Shown: in pieces, positions 9,695 through 18,193 of the stretch
How the letters are laid out: each line of letters begins with the position of its first letter
Position numbering within the stretch: the first letter of the stretch is position 1
Assembly: GCF_039939195.1 (NCBI RefSeq)
Contig: NZ_JBDUUH010000001.1
Coordinates: 186,001 to 250,000 of the forward strand
From: Foliimonas ilicis
GTDB taxonomy: Bacteria; Pseudomonadota; Alphaproteobacteria; Rhizobiales; Rhizobiaceae
Direction of reading: 5' to 3'
Length of the DNA stretch: 64,000 bases
Translations under genes and position numbers: made by a program
The notes under the pieces: generated by a model
What the model saw: the letters and a program-made list of their open reading frames with translations, nothing else
Told to the model about the DNA's origin: nothing
Database searches by the model: none

Positions 9695-10270
9695 ATGTTC
9701 ATCCAGACCGAAGCCACGCCGAACCCGGCGACCCTGAAATTCCTTCCGGGCAAGGAAGTGCTGATCGAAGGCACTGCTGATTTCCGCGATGCGGATACGG
9801 CAGGAGACTCCTCTCCGCTGGCTGGCCGCCTGTTCAGCATTCCGGGCGTAACCGGGGTATTCTTCGGCTATGATTTCATCACCGTCACCAAGGACGGCCC
9901 GGATTGGCAGCATCTGAAGCCGGCGATTCTCGGCGCGATCATGGAGCATTTCATGTCCGGCCAGCCGGTCATGAGCGCCGGTGAGCAAAAGGCCGGTGAC
10001 GACCGCGATGCCGGCGAAGAATTCTACGACAAGGCCGACGAGGAAATCGTCGTCACCATCAAGGAATTGCTCGACACGCGCGTACGCCCAGCCGTTGCAC
10101 AGGATGGCGGCGATATCACTTTCCGCGGCTTCGAAAACGGCACCGTTTTCCTGCACATGAAGGGCGCTTGCGCAGGTTGCCCATCGTCAACCGCGACACT
10201 GAAGCACGGCATCCAGAACCTGCTTCGCCATTTCGTGCCGGAAGTGCAGCAGGTCGAACAGATCAGCTAA
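9695..10270 (+). CDS. Nfu-type iron-sulfur cluster scaffold/carrier (NifU-like)
   Basis: A 191-residue protein with an N-terminal Nfu_N domain (MFIQTEATPNPATLKFLPG) and a C-terminal NifU-like domain carrying the cluster-binding CxxC in GACAGCPSS near residue 163. RPAVAQDGGDI precedes the cysteines, as in all Nfu proteins. It delivers Fe-S clusters to client enzymes in the cytoplasm. The AAGGAG ribosome-binding site is well placed. A possible Irr box sits immediately upstream, which would tie Fe-S assembly to iron status. It is the last gene of the rightward run and ends just before a strong terminator. Confidence 0.93.
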   Translation: MFIQTEATPNPATLKFLPGKEVLIEGTADFRDADTAGDSSPLAGRLFSIPGVTGVFFGYDFITVTKDGPDWQHLKPAILGAIMEHFMSGQPVMSAGEQKAGDDRDAGEEFYDKADEEIVVTIKELLDTRVRPAVAQDGGDITFRGFENGTVFLHMKGACAGCPSSTATLKHGIQNLLRHFVPEVQQVEQIS

Positions 10271-10297
10271 CGATCACTTCAAAGCGGCTACAAACAC

Positions 10298-10326
10298 AAA
10301 AAACCGGGCGAGTAGCCCGGTTTTTT
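10298..10326. terminator. Bidirectional intrinsic terminator
   Basis: AAAAAACCGGGC, a five-base loop and GCCCGGTTTTTT form a perfect stem with an A-tract on one side and a T-tract on the other. It separates the rightward nfu gene from the leftward L,D-transpeptidase gene and should stop transcription from both. Confidence 0.92.
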
Positions 10327-10361
10327 GTTGTGGGACACGGTGTTGCCGAGACGGTCCGCAC

Positions 10362-10982
10362 TTATCTAACAATCACCTTCGCCCCATCCTCGACGCGATT
10401 GTAAAGATCTATGATGTCCTGATTGATCAGGCGAATGCAGCCGGACGACATGGCCTTGCCGATGGAATTCCATTCCGGCGTGCCATGCAGGCGATAACCG
10501 GTATCGCCGCCCTTGTTGAACAGATAAAGCGCGCGTGCACCCAACGGGTTCATGACGCCGGGCGGCTGCCCGCCACGCCATTTCGCCAATTCCGGCTGGC
10601 GCTGGATCATTTCGCGGGGCGGCGTCCAGGTCGGCCATTCGCGCTTGAAGGCGACCCGCGCAGTGCCCTTCCACTCGAAGCCTTCACGACCGACGCCGAT
10701 GCCGTAGCGTACGGCCTTTCCTTCCGGCAGGATGTAATAGAGAAACTTCTCATTCGTATCGACGATGACCGTCCCGGGCGCCTCTTCCGACGCATAACGG
10801 ACGATCTGGCGGTGATACTTCTTGTCGACCTTGCTGATCGGGATCGTCGGGATCTGGTATCCCGCGTCCGTTCTCATTCCGTAATCGGAAGAAAAGCGCT
10901 GCAGCGAACCGTCGCTGGTACAACCTGCGAGAGCAGTGGCAAAGGCCAAGCCAGCAACGATGGATAAGGATTTCAAATTCAT
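10362..10982 (-). CDS. L,D-transpeptidase lipoprotein (YkuD domain)
   Basis: From the chosen ATG (MNLKSLSIVAGLAF) the product has 206 residues and begins with a lipoprotein signal ending in the lipobox LAGC near residue 20. An upstream in-frame start would hide this signal. The YkuD catalytic motif is complete: HGTPEWNSIG, then SSGCIRLINQD, with the catalytic cysteine in SxGCIR. These enzymes form 3-3 peptidoglycan cross-links or attach outer-membrane proteins to peptidoglycan. The predicted location is the periplasm, lipid-anchored. It stands alone between the terminator and the toxin-antitoxin module. Confidence 0.92.
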   Translation of the reverse strand: MNLKSLSIVAGLAFATALAGCTSDGSLQRFSSDYGMRTDAGYQIPTIPISKVDKKYHRQIVRYASEEAPGTVIVDTNEKFLYYILPEGKAVRYGIGVGREGFEWKGTARVAFKREWPTWTPPREMIQRQPELAKWRGGQPPGVMNPLGARALYLFNKGGDTGYRLHGTPEWNSIGKAMSSGCIRLINQDIIDLYNRVEDGAKVIVR

Positions 10983-11199
10983 CGAAAGTCCGCACAACGC
11001 TGAAATAAGGAATACTGGCCCGAATCGAGCCGTATTTTCGCCTTTATTGTTAATTGCGCTTCGCCGCCACGCCAAGCCCTATCGCAATGCTTACGCACCG
11101 GAAACGCACGTAAAGCTGGTATTGTTGTATTTGAGCAACGAAGATGGTGGGCAATTGCCTTGATCGCCAAGCACCATGCTATCACTACGGCAAGATCAG

Positions 11200-11778
11200 C
11201 TAAATGACACCAGCATATGCGCGAAGATGGCCTACTGTTTTTGGAAGGCCCTGTTTTTCGAGCGTGTCCAAGTACTCATTTGCATTTTTGGGCGGATTCT
11301 TTAGCCGCTCTCTGCATCTTTGAACCGACACCAGCACTGCTGCGTCGTCGATCCCGAATTGATGGAATATAAAATCGTCTGGATGGATGAGTTCCAGTTG
11401 GTATCTGTCGAGGACAGGCTTCGGAAAGTCTTTAAGATTGAAGGTTACAATTGCGTCAGAGGCCGAAAGAATGGCCGCAGCCAGAACATGCCGATCATTA
11501 GCATCTGGCAGTTCCAAGCTTGGAATAAGCTCCTCATAACCCTCGACGAGACAATCCGGCACTGCCCGGTTCATCAGATCGCGCGTGCGGTGAATGTTTT
11601 CAGCATCAAGGTCTGGGCGATCTTTTAGAACATTGCGAATCCATTCTTCGTGGATTTGCTCGGTCCATTTGGCGCGATACAGGCCGACTCCGGCTGCGAG
11701 TTCGAGAAGAAAATCCCTCAACGGAGCGGGATAAAGAACGCAAGCGTCGAGAACGGCAGTGTATGGTGATGTCTTAAT
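11200..11778 (-). CDS. PIN-domain toxin, probable AUU start
   Basis: The frame encodes a PIN ribonuclease. The first ATG/GTG/TTG codon (11721) would give 173 residues lacking the first catalytic aspartate. Nineteen further in-frame codons upstream encode KTSPYTAVLDACVLYPAP, which supplies the conserved VLDACVLYPAPLR strand and its metal-binding Asp. The only plausible start there is ATT at 11776-11778, which shares bases with the antitoxin stop (TATTAA) and is preceded by GGGGATGGG. The other acidic positions are present (HEEW, DANDRH, FNLKDF). PIN toxins cleave RNA. Either the start is a rare AUU or the gene has lost its normal start and is silenced. Confidence 0.72.
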   Translation of the reverse strand: MKTSPYTAVLDACVLYPAPLRDFLLELAAGVGLYRAKWTEQIHEEWIRNVLKDRPDLDAENIHRTRDLMNRAVPDCLVEGYEELIPSLELPDANDRHVLAAAILSASDAIVTFNLKDFPKPVLDRYQLELIHPDDFIFHQFGIDDAAVLVSVQRCRERLKNPPKNANEYLDTLEKQGLPKTVGHLRAYAGVI

Positions 11779-12217
11779 AGCCCATCCCCAATTCTTGCGC
11801 CTGCGCAGCCAACTCCTCCATCACTTTCTTCCGGTCTTCCTCTGTGCTCTTTCGATAAGCTGCCAAGTCGCTGAATTTGACACGGCGATGGGTACCTACC
11901 AAGCTGAACGGCAGCTTACCTTCCTCAAGCAAGCGAATAAGGTATGGTCGCGAAACATTGAGATAGTCGGCCGCTTCCTGCGTCGTGAGTTCGGCATGAA
12001 TCGGGATTATCGTTACGGCATTCCCCTGCGCCATTTCGGTCAGAAGGCGGTAAAGTAAATCACCAACGCTTTTAGGCAGGCGCAAAGTCTCATTGCCAAC
12101 CTGAACCTTCAATTCAGCGCCTTCGTGTTTTGTACGCGAAAGCTGGCGACTGGCCTGTGCGGCGAGCTCGGCATCATCAGCCGATGGCAGTATTGGTCGA
12201 TCAAGCAGCTTTGTCAT
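11774..12217 (-). CDS. Excisionase-type DNA-binding antitoxin
   Basis: A 147-residue protein with a MerR-like excisionase HTH in its second half (ELTTQEAADYLNVSRPYLIRLLE followed by EGKLPFSLVGTHRRVKFSDL). The C-terminal helix AAYRKSTEEDRKKVMEEL probably contacts the toxin. It precedes and overlaps the PIN gene by five bases, the classic order for an antitoxin-toxin pair, so it should neutralise the PIN protein and repress its own promoter. Upstream, two CGCAATAT direct repeats (12266-12273 and 12284-12291) could be operator half-sites. Parts of the module have lower G+C than the flanks (26 of 60 bases in 11401-11460), suggesting acquisition. Confidence 0.82.
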   Translation of the reverse strand: MTKLLDRPILPSADDAELAAQASRQLSRTKHEGAELKVQVGNETLRLPKSVGDLLYRLLTEMAQGNAVTIIPIHAELTTQEAADYLNVSRPYLIRLLEEGKLPFSLVGTHRRVKFSDLAAYRKSTEEDRKKVMEELAAQAQELGMGY

Positions 12218-12347
12218 GGTTCATTTCCTTGATTTACGCTGCATATAAGACCCCGAATCACTATCCGCAATATCCGAAATAAACGCAATATATGAATTGA
12301 TGGTGTCGAAAATCCTTCTCGTGGCAAAACTCTCACATCAAAAACAG

Positions 12348-12362
12348 GTTCAAAACGAGAAC
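12348..12362 (+). promoter_or_regulatory. Candidate LexA (SOS) box variant upstream of mmcB
   Basis: GTTC, seven bases, GAAC. Alphaproteobacterial LexA classically binds GTTC-N7-GTTC; this is the inverted-repeat version with the same spacing. It lies 22 bp before the mmcB start. mmcB is reported to belong to the SOS response in Caulobacter, so the position is sensible, but the half-site orientation is not the standard one. Confidence 0.45.
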
Positions 12363-12383
12363 ATTTGATGGCATGATGCGTTG

Positions 12384-12884
12384 ATGCCGATCATTTCACC
12401 GATTCCCCTGAACCCGTTGGCGGATGGCCGACAGTCCGAGCGTGCCATGATTATAAGGCGCGGGGTGCAGCGGCTGATGATGCAAATGGGGGTTCATGTC
12501 CTGCCGGAACTGTCACTGGCAACCGGGCGCAGGGCCGATCTTGTGGCGCTGACGCCGCGTGGCGACATATGGATTATCGAGATCAAATCCTCGATCGAGG
12601 ATTTTCGGGTCGATCGCAAATGGCCGGAATATCGGCTGCATTCGGACCGCTTCTTCTTCGCGACGCATCCTGACGTGCCGGCCAATATCTTCCCGGAGGA
12701 ATGCGGCTTCATTCTTTCGGATGGCTATGCGGCGGAGATTATGCGCGAGGCTCCTGAACACCGCCTGCCGCCTGCGACGCGAAAAAGCCTGATGCTGCGG
12801 ATCGCGCGGGCGGGTGCAGCGCGGTTGCTGGCAGCCGAGCTGGCAGGCGTTTCAGTGCCTGCCCTTGAAGGCGAGAGCGAGTAG
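12384..12884 (+). CDS. mmcB: MmcB family DNA repair protein
   Basis: A 166-residue protein with a restriction-endonuclease-like core: ELSLATGRRADLVALTPRG then WIIEIKSSIEDFRVDRKWPEY. The D-(x)n-ExK arrangement (GRRADL and IEIKSS) is the usual PD-(D/E)XK metal site. It matches MmcB, described in Caulobacter as an SOS gene needed for mitomycin C resistance. ATG 12384 was chosen over the adjacent TTG. A LexA-like palindrome is just upstream. It is convergent with actR, with a palindromic hairpin between them. A nuclease role in cross-link repair is inferred from the fold. Confidence 0.88.
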   Translation: MPIISPIPLNPLADGRQSERAMIIRRGVQRLMMQMGVHVLPELSLATGRRADLVALTPRGDIWIIEIKSSIEDFRVDRKWPEYRLHSDRFFFATHPDVPANIFPEECGFILSDGYAAEIMREAPEHRLPPATRKSLMLRIARAGAARLLAAELAGVSVPALEGESE

Positions 12885-12935
12885 AGGCATCAGACCGAAA
12901 AGTGGTCCGCGGTTTTCGGACTATTCCGATGCTCA
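12884..12935. repeat. Palindromic intergenic repeat between convergent genes
   Basis: An imperfect hairpin with arms CAGACCGAAAA and TTTTCGGACT around a GTGGTCCGCGG centre, flanked by GAGGCAT and ATGCTC. It resembles a very common Hyphomicrobiales palindromic repeat that contains CCGAAAA...TTTTCGG. It may also act as a terminator for mmcB and actR. The family assignment is from memory of similar sequences. Confidence 0.6.
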
Positions 12936-12945
12936 TACAAAAAGA

Positions 12946-13509
12946 TCAGCGCGGCGCGCGCTTGGCCAGAATGCGCTGCAGGGTGCGGCGATGCATGTTG
13001 AGACGGCGCGCGGTTTCCGAAACATTGCGCTCGCACATTTCATAAACGCGCTGGATATGTTCCCAACGCACACGATCTGCCGACATCGGATTTTCCGGGG
13101 GAACGGCACGTTCGCCGGTCGTGCGGGTCAGCGCTGCAAACACATCGTCGGCGTCGGCTGGCTTCGACAGATAATCGATTGCGCCGAGCTTTACCGCCGT
13201 GACTGCAGTTGCAATGTTTCCATAGCCGGTCAGGATAATCGTACGTGAATCGTCGCGCTTTTCGCGGATCGCCGCGACGACATCGAGGCCGTTTCCATCG
13301 CCCAGCCGCATATCGACAACGGCATAGGCTGGCGGGGTCACTCTTGCCTTGGCGACGGCCTCCGCCACGCTCTCGGCAGTCTCCACCTGAAACCCGCGCG
13401 CTTCCATTGCGCGCGCAAGGCGGGTCAGAAATGGCTTGTCGTCATCCACGATCAGAAGGGTGATGTCGTCTCCGGTGATGGTGCCTTCAATCGTGTCTGC
13501 GGTCATCAT
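12946..13509 (-). CDS. actR: Response regulator ActR (RegA/PrrA family)
   Basis: A 187-residue two-domain regulator from ATG 13509 (a GTG nine codons earlier is possible). The receiver domain has the acidic pocket LLIVDDD, the phosphorylatable Asp near residue 66 in VVDMRLGDGNG, and the conserved KPADADD lysine. A short linker leads to a Fis-type HTH (CERNVSETARRLNMHRRTLQRIL). The domain order and the almost invariant HTH identify the RegA/ActR/PrrA family of global redox regulators controlling respiration, nitrogen and carbon metabolism. It is downstream of its kinase gene by 61 bp. No senC gene is present, as in rhizobial act loci. Confidence 0.94.
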   Translation of the reverse strand: MMTADTIEGTITGDDITLLIVDDDKPFLTRLARAMEARGFQVETAESVAEAVAKARVTPPAYAVVDMRLGDGNGLDVVAAIREKRDDSRTIILTGYGNIATAVTAVKLGAIDYLSKPADADDVFAALTRTTGERAVPPENPMSADRVRWEHIQRVYEMCERNVSETARRLNMHRRTLQRILAKRAPR

Positions 13510-13570
13510 GCATTCGTCCGTCAATTTTTCTTTCACGCTTATATAATGGGCAAAAGGTTATTTTTCCAAT

Positions 13571-14905
13571 TCAGGCGGCGTCAAAGTTGGGAAAAGCTGC
13601 AAAACCGGACGTTAAAAACGTCTCCCGCTCCCATTCGATGGTCACTATAGCGCCTTTTCCGCGCTCATTAGCATTCTGCACGGTGAAGGATGCGCCTGAT
13701 CGTTCGAGCAATGTCTTCGCGATGAAAAGACCCAGACCCAGCCCGCCGCCGGAATCCACGCCCTGTCTTGTAGACATATAGGGTTCACCGATCCGGTCGA
13801 GGATTTCCGGCGGAAAGCCGGGTCCGTCATCAACCACCTCAAGAACGATACTCTTCTCGTCCCATTTCCAACGCACCAACACTTCGGCCTGCGCAAAATC
13901 GACGGCGTTCTCGACCAGATTTCCCAGACCATAAATGACGCCCGGGTTGCGGCGACCAACTGGCTCGGTGCCGATCAGGGCGCCCGGCTCCAGCTTGATC
14001 GTGATGCCAAAATCACGATGCGGAGCGATCACCTCTTCGATCAGCGAGGTGAATGGCAGGCGGGCCAGATGCTCCTCGCTTTCGGAGGACAGGCTGGTCA
14101 GCCGCTTCAGGATCTGGCGGCAGCGCTCGCTTTGCGACCGAAGCAGCGTGACATCTTCGTGGTAGCGGGAATCGCTGCCCAGCGCGCGCTCCATCTCTTT
14201 CGACACCAGCGCAATCGTTGCCAGCGGGGTCCCGAGTTCGTGCGCGGCGGCGGCGGCCAGCCCGTCGAGCGCGGAGAGATGCTGTTCGCGTTGCAGCACC
14301 AGTTCGGTCGCCGCCAGGGCATTGGCCAGAAGCCGCGCCTCCTCGGCAACGCGCCAGGCGTAGAAGGCCGTAAAGGAGATGCTCGACAAAACAGCCATCC
14401 ACACGCCCGAAACATAGATGAAGGGCATGAGAAGCTGTGTGCCTTCGAACCAGGGCAACTGAAAATGAAAGAACGCCAGCCCGGTGGCAGCCGCCATGAC
14501 GATCAATGCCAGCGATATCGTCAGCCGAAGCGGCAGCGAGGTTGCCGAGATAACAACGGGCACGGCCATCAAAATGGAAAACGGGTTGGTCAGCCCGCCG
14601 GTCATATAGAGCAGCCCGGCAAGCTGCAGAGAATCGAAGGTCAGGATTCCGAACGCCGCCAGCGGGTTGAGACGATGTGCAGCCGGAAACCGGAACGTAA
14701 GAAACAGATTGAGCCAGGCCGAACATGCGATAAGCGCGAAGCACAGGCTGACCGGCAGTGGAAATTCAAAACCATAGGCAACGACGATGACCGTGACGCT
14801 CTGGCCGACGACCGCCAGCCAGCGAAGCCGTATCAGCGTATTGAGCCGTAGCCTGTGGCTCTGCTGAAGATCGGGCGTTCGCAGCGGTTTTATCATGGTG
14901 CTCAT
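13571..14905 (-). CDS. actS: Redox-sensing histidine kinase ActS (RegB/PrrB family)
   Basis: A 444-residue membrane histidine kinase with about six N-terminal helices. The quinone-binding signature of RegB, GGLTNPF, is at residues 103-109. The H-box AAAAHELGTPLATI has His at about 222, and RSQSERCRQIL places a cysteine at about 262, the region of the redox-active Cys of RegB. N, G1 and G2 boxes follow (NLVENAVDFA, DDGPGF, GGGLGLGLFIAKTL). It senses the ubiquinone pool and redox state and phosphorylates ActR. It lies 24 bp after hrpB and before actR, suggesting hrpB-actS-actR co-transcription. Confidence 0.94.
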   Translation of the reverse strand: MSTMIKPLRTPDLQQSHRLRLNTLIRLRWLAVVGQSVTVIVVAYGFEFPLPVSLCFALIACSAWLNLFLTFRFPAAHRLNPLAAFGILTFDSLQLAGLLYMTGGLTNPFSILMAVPVVISATSLPLRLTISLALIVMAAATGLAFFHFQLPWFEGTQLLMPFIYVSGVWMAVLSSISFTAFYAWRVAEEARLLANALAATELVLQREQHLSALDGLAAAAAHELGTPLATIALVSKEMERALGSDSRYHEDVTLLRSQSERCRQILKRLTSLSSESEEHLARLPFTSLIEEVIAPHRDFGITIKLEPGALIGTEPVGRRNPGVIYGLGNLVENAVDFAQAEVLVRWKWDEKSIVLEVVDDGPGFPPEILDRIGEPYMSTRQGVDSGGGLGLGLFIAKTLLERSGASFTVQNANERGKGAIVTIEWERETFLTSGFAAFPNFDAA

Positions 14906-14929
14906 ACTCCGTGTTGGCGGCGCATATGT

Positions 14930-17386
14930 CTATCTGGCGCGCGGCTTGGCGCGGTTTGTCGCTTGTGCGGATGCCGGATCTTCCGGCCATTCATGTCGAG
15001 GATAGCGCCCGCGCATGTCGGAGCGCACATCGGTCCATGAACCGCGCCAGAAACCTGGCAGATCGCGCGTCGTCTGGATCGGGCGATGCGCAGGCGAAAG
15101 AAGTTCTAGCGTCAACGGAACGGTTCCGCCCGCGACGGCCGGATGCTGGCCAAGCCCGAACAGTTCCTGCACGCGGATCGACAACACCGGCCACTCACCA
15201 TCATAGGAGATCGGAAGCCTGCTGCCGGATGGCGCATCGTAATGCGTCGGGGCAAGGGTTGCGAGCTTTCGCTGAAGATCGTGCGGCACCAGCGACATGA
15301 GCGCTGCCTGCAATGCACCGCCTGCCAATTCGCCAAGCGAAGCCTTGCCCGGCATGAAGGGCAAGAGCCAGGCATCGAGCGTTTCCAGCAATGCCTCGTC
15401 CGACATTTCCGGCCAGGGCGCACCAAGGCCCCGATGGAGCCAGGACAGACGGTGGCGCAGCGCCTGCGGCTCACCATTCCACGGCAGAATGCCGAGACCA
15501 TGTTCGCGGATCGCCTCGATCAGCGCATGATCGGCTTCATCGCCTTGCGGCGGCGGCAAAAGCCGCTCGGTCAGCGTGATTGCGCCCAGCCGCAATGTTT
15601 CGCGCGCGCGGATCGCCCTGCGGGCGACATCGAAACTCGTTTCCGAACGGCGTTCGATCTTCGCGCCAAGCACGGAGCGTATATCCTCTTCCGAAATCGC
15701 AGCCGCAGCAGATATGCGTGCATTCTGCGCCTTGCCCTGAAGATCGGCTACGACCAGAAATCCTTCGCCTGCGAGTGGGTCAGCCACATCGAGCATCGCG
15801 CCGCTGCCATTGGCCAGCACGAACCGCCCACGCTCGCCGCGCGCCTTCGCCACGCGGTCCGGCCAGGCGTGAAGCAGCAATCGGCCTGCGGAAGAATCGT
15901 CTTCCTTTCTCGATGAAGGCGAAGCTTTCGCCAGCCGCTCAGCCAGTTTCCGGGCAGCAGTAGCGCGGGGCGATCTGTCCGTCCTGAAACGCGAAAGCCT
16001 GCGCTCAAGATCGACGCTGTCGCCGCCAAGGCCGCGTTCGGTCAAAAGAACGGCAATTTCGGCAGCCTCCAATGCATGACCATCACCCGCTGCCTCCGCA
16101 ACCATATGCGCGAGCCGCACGGGCAGTGCCAGACCACGCATCCTTTCACCCGAAGGGGTCAACCGCCCGGCACCATCGATCGCATCCAGCCGCTCCAGAA
16201 GCGCGCGCGCTTCGTTCAACGCGGGAACAGGCGGCGGATCGAGAAATGCCAGGCTCGACGGATCGCTGACACCGAAAGCTGCGCAGTCGAGCAACAGACC
16301 CGATAAATCCGCTTCGAGGATTTCGGGCGGCGTAAAGGCTGAAAGCGCTGCCGTCTGCTCGGTGCGCCAGAGCCTTATCGCCACACCGGGCCTTGTGCGA
16401 CCTGCACGGCCCGCCCGCTGTTCGGCAGAGGCTCGCGACACGCGAACCGTCTCAAGCCGCGTCAGGCCGCTGGCAGGCTCGTATTTGGGCAATCTGGACA
16501 GGCCGGAGTCGATTACGACACGCACGCCGTCGATCGTGATCGACGTTTCTGCAATCGCGGTTGCCAGCACCACCTTCCGGCGGCCTTCCGGCGGCGGGCG
16601 GATTGCAGCGTCCTGCTCCTTGCCATCGAGCATTCCGTAAAGCGGAACCACATCGACATTGTCTGCGACATGCCCGTTCAATCGCTCGGCGGTGCGCTCG
16701 ATCTCGCGCTGGCCGGGCAGGAAGGCAAGCACGCTGCCTTCCTCCGAATAAAGTGCCTCGCGGATCGTCTTGGCCATCGCATCTTCGACAGGTGTTCCGG
16801 CCGGGCGTTCGGAATAACGGATTTCGACGGGGAAGCTGCGTCCTTCGCTCTCGATCACCGGAGCATCTCCAAGCAGCCTTGCAACACGCGCGCCGTCCAG
16901 CGTCGCCGACATGACGAGCAGCCGCAGATCGGGACGCAACGCGCCCTGAACGTCGAGCGCAAGCGCCAGTCCGAAATCGCCATCAAGGGACCGCTCATGA
17001 AACTCGTCGAAAAGAACAGCACTGACGCCCTTCAATTCCGGGTCGTCCAGAATCATGCGCGACAGCACGCCTTCGGTGACGACCAGAATGCGCGTTTTCG
17101 GCCCGACGCGGGATTCCATGCGCATCGTGTAGCCGACAGTTCCGCCGGGCTCTTCGCCAAGCAGGGAGGCCATTCTGCGCGCTGCCGCACGCGCTGCCAG
17201 CCGGCGCGGTTCCAGCAACAGGATTTTCCCGTCACCCAGCCAGGGAGCGTCGAGAAGCGCCAAAGGCACAAGCGTCGTCTTGCCCGCACCGGGCGGTGCG
17301 ACCAGCACGGCACTGCTGCCATCCTCCAGCGCCTGCGCCAAAGGTTTCAGCACCATCGATACGGGAAGCTCCGGCAGAGCGATCAT
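14930..17386 (-). CDS. hrpB: ATP-dependent helicase HrpB
   Basis: An 818-residue DExH helicase from ATG 17386 (MIALPELPVSMVLKPLAQAL), the start that best fits HrpB; the frame extends 22 codons further with a TTG. Walker A is PPGAGKTT at residues 31-38, the DExH box is DEFHERS at residues 127-133, and motif VI is QRAGRAGRTRPG. The HA2-like and HrpB C-terminal domains fill the rest, ending in PLTLELLSPAHRPIQTTRDL (family-conserved). An RNA or DNA helicase of uncertain substrate. It is divergent from phnN, with about 180 bp between the starts. Confidence 0.95.
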   Translation of the reverse strand: MIALPELPVSMVLKPLAQALEDGSSAVLVAPPGAGKTTLVPLALLDAPWLGDGKILLLEPRRLAARAAARRMASLLGEEPGGTVGYTMRMESRVGPKTRILVVTEGVLSRMILDDPELKGVSAVLFDEFHERSLDGDFGLALALDVQGALRPDLRLLVMSATLDGARVARLLGDAPVIESEGRSFPVEIRYSERPAGTPVEDAMAKTIREALYSEEGSVLAFLPGQREIERTAERLNGHVADNVDVVPLYGMLDGKEQDAAIRPPPEGRRKVVLATAIAETSITIDGVRVVIDSGLSRLPKYEPASGLTRLETVRVSRASAEQRAGRAGRTRPGVAIRLWRTEQTAALSAFTPPEILEADLSGLLLDCAAFGVSDPSSLAFLDPPPVPALNEARALLERLDAIDGAGRLTPSGERMRGLALPVRLAHMVAEAAGDGHALEAAEIAVLLTERGLGGDSVDLERRLSRFRTDRSPRATAARKLAERLAKASPSSRKEDDSSAGRLLLHAWPDRVAKARGERGRFVLANGSGAMLDVADPLAGEGFLVVADLQGKAQNARISAAAAISEEDIRSVLGAKIERRSETSFDVARRAIRARETLRLGAITLTERLLPPPQGDEADHALIEAIREHGLGILPWNGEPQALRHRLSWLHRGLGAPWPEMSDEALLETLDAWLLPFMPGKASLGELAGGALQAALMSLVPHDLQRKLATLAPTHYDAPSGSRLPISYDGEWPVLSIRVQELFGLGQHPAVAGGTVPLTLELLSPAHRPIQTTRDLPGFWRGSWTDVRSDMRGRYPRHEWPEDPASAQATNRAKPRAR

Positions 17387-17569
17387 TCGCCCGATCCCAT
17401 CGGTCTTTGTGAAACTGCTTGTCTCATGGCTGCGCAATACCAGCATGGCCAAGCCGAGCGCAACGCCCCTGCACTTCCGGCTTCGTCAATCCGTCACAGA
17501 AATCGCTTATGGCATGATGGATTCGAGTGACGGAATGTTGATTGTACGGCGCCGGGAGCGCAAAATGGA

Positions 17570-18193
17570 ATGATGGTTTCAGCCTTGATCGAACGCGAGA
17601 TGACACGCAGCCACCTGCCCCTTCGAAACGGCGTGTTCATCGCGGTGACCGGCCCAAGCGGGGCAGGCAAGGACACGCTGATCGCCTATGCGCGCAAGCA
17701 ACTTTCCGGATTGGAAGATGTCTGCTTCGCCCGCCGTGTCATCACGCGCGAGAGCGACAGCACGGAAGATCACGACACGCTGAGCGATGCCGAATTCCAG
17801 AAGGCCGAGGTAGAAGGCGCCTTCGCCATATGCTGGTCGGCGCACGATCTTCGCTACGGCATACCGGCGAGTGCCGATCTCGACATTGAGGACGGCCGCG
17901 TGGTGATCGCGAATGTCTCACGCGCAATCATTCCCGCTTTGCTCGATCGCTACGCCAATGTGACGCTGATCGAGGTCACAGCGTCGGAAGACATTCTCGC
18001 AGGCAGGCTCGCCGCGCGCGGACGTGAAGGCAGCAACGAGATTTCGGCAAGGCTTGCACGCACCGTTATCGCGCAATCGGACGTTCCCGTAACGCGCATC
18101 GACAACAGCGACACACCGGAAATCGGCGGCGAACGTCTGGTTGCTACTATCCGTAAGGCGCTCGCCTTCGCGGATGTGTCCGGGACTGTTTAG
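17570..18193 (+). CDS. phnN: Ribose 1,5-bisphosphate phosphokinase PhnN
   Basis: A 207-residue P-loop kinase of the guanylate-kinase-like PhnN family. Walker A is GPSGAGKD at residues 28-35, followed by the PhnN-type RRVITRESD segment (phosphate-binding arginines) and SWSAHDLRYGIP-like motif (seen as CWSAHDLRYGIP). It makes PRPP from ribose 1,5-bisphosphate in phosphonate (C-P lyase) degradation. Two ATG codons lie in tandem (17570 and 17573). No other phn gene is in the window, so it is an orphan copy. Its stop codon TAG is the first three bases of the palindromic element that follows. Confidence 0.9.
   Translation: MMVSALIEREMTRSHLPLRNGVFIAVTGPSGAGKDTLIAYARKQLSGLEDVCFARRVITRESDSTEDHDTLSDAEFQKAEVEGAFAICWSAHDLRYGIPASADLDIEDGRVVIANVSRAIIPALLDRYANVTLIEVTASEDILAGRLAARGREGSNEISARLARTVIAQSDVPVTRIDNSDTPEIGGERLVATIRKALAFADVSGTV

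Noticed and set aside
10485..10967. 160-codon plus-strand frame within the L,D-transpeptidase gene
   Set aside because: Antisense shadow; the minus-strand frame carries the YkuD motif and a lipobox.
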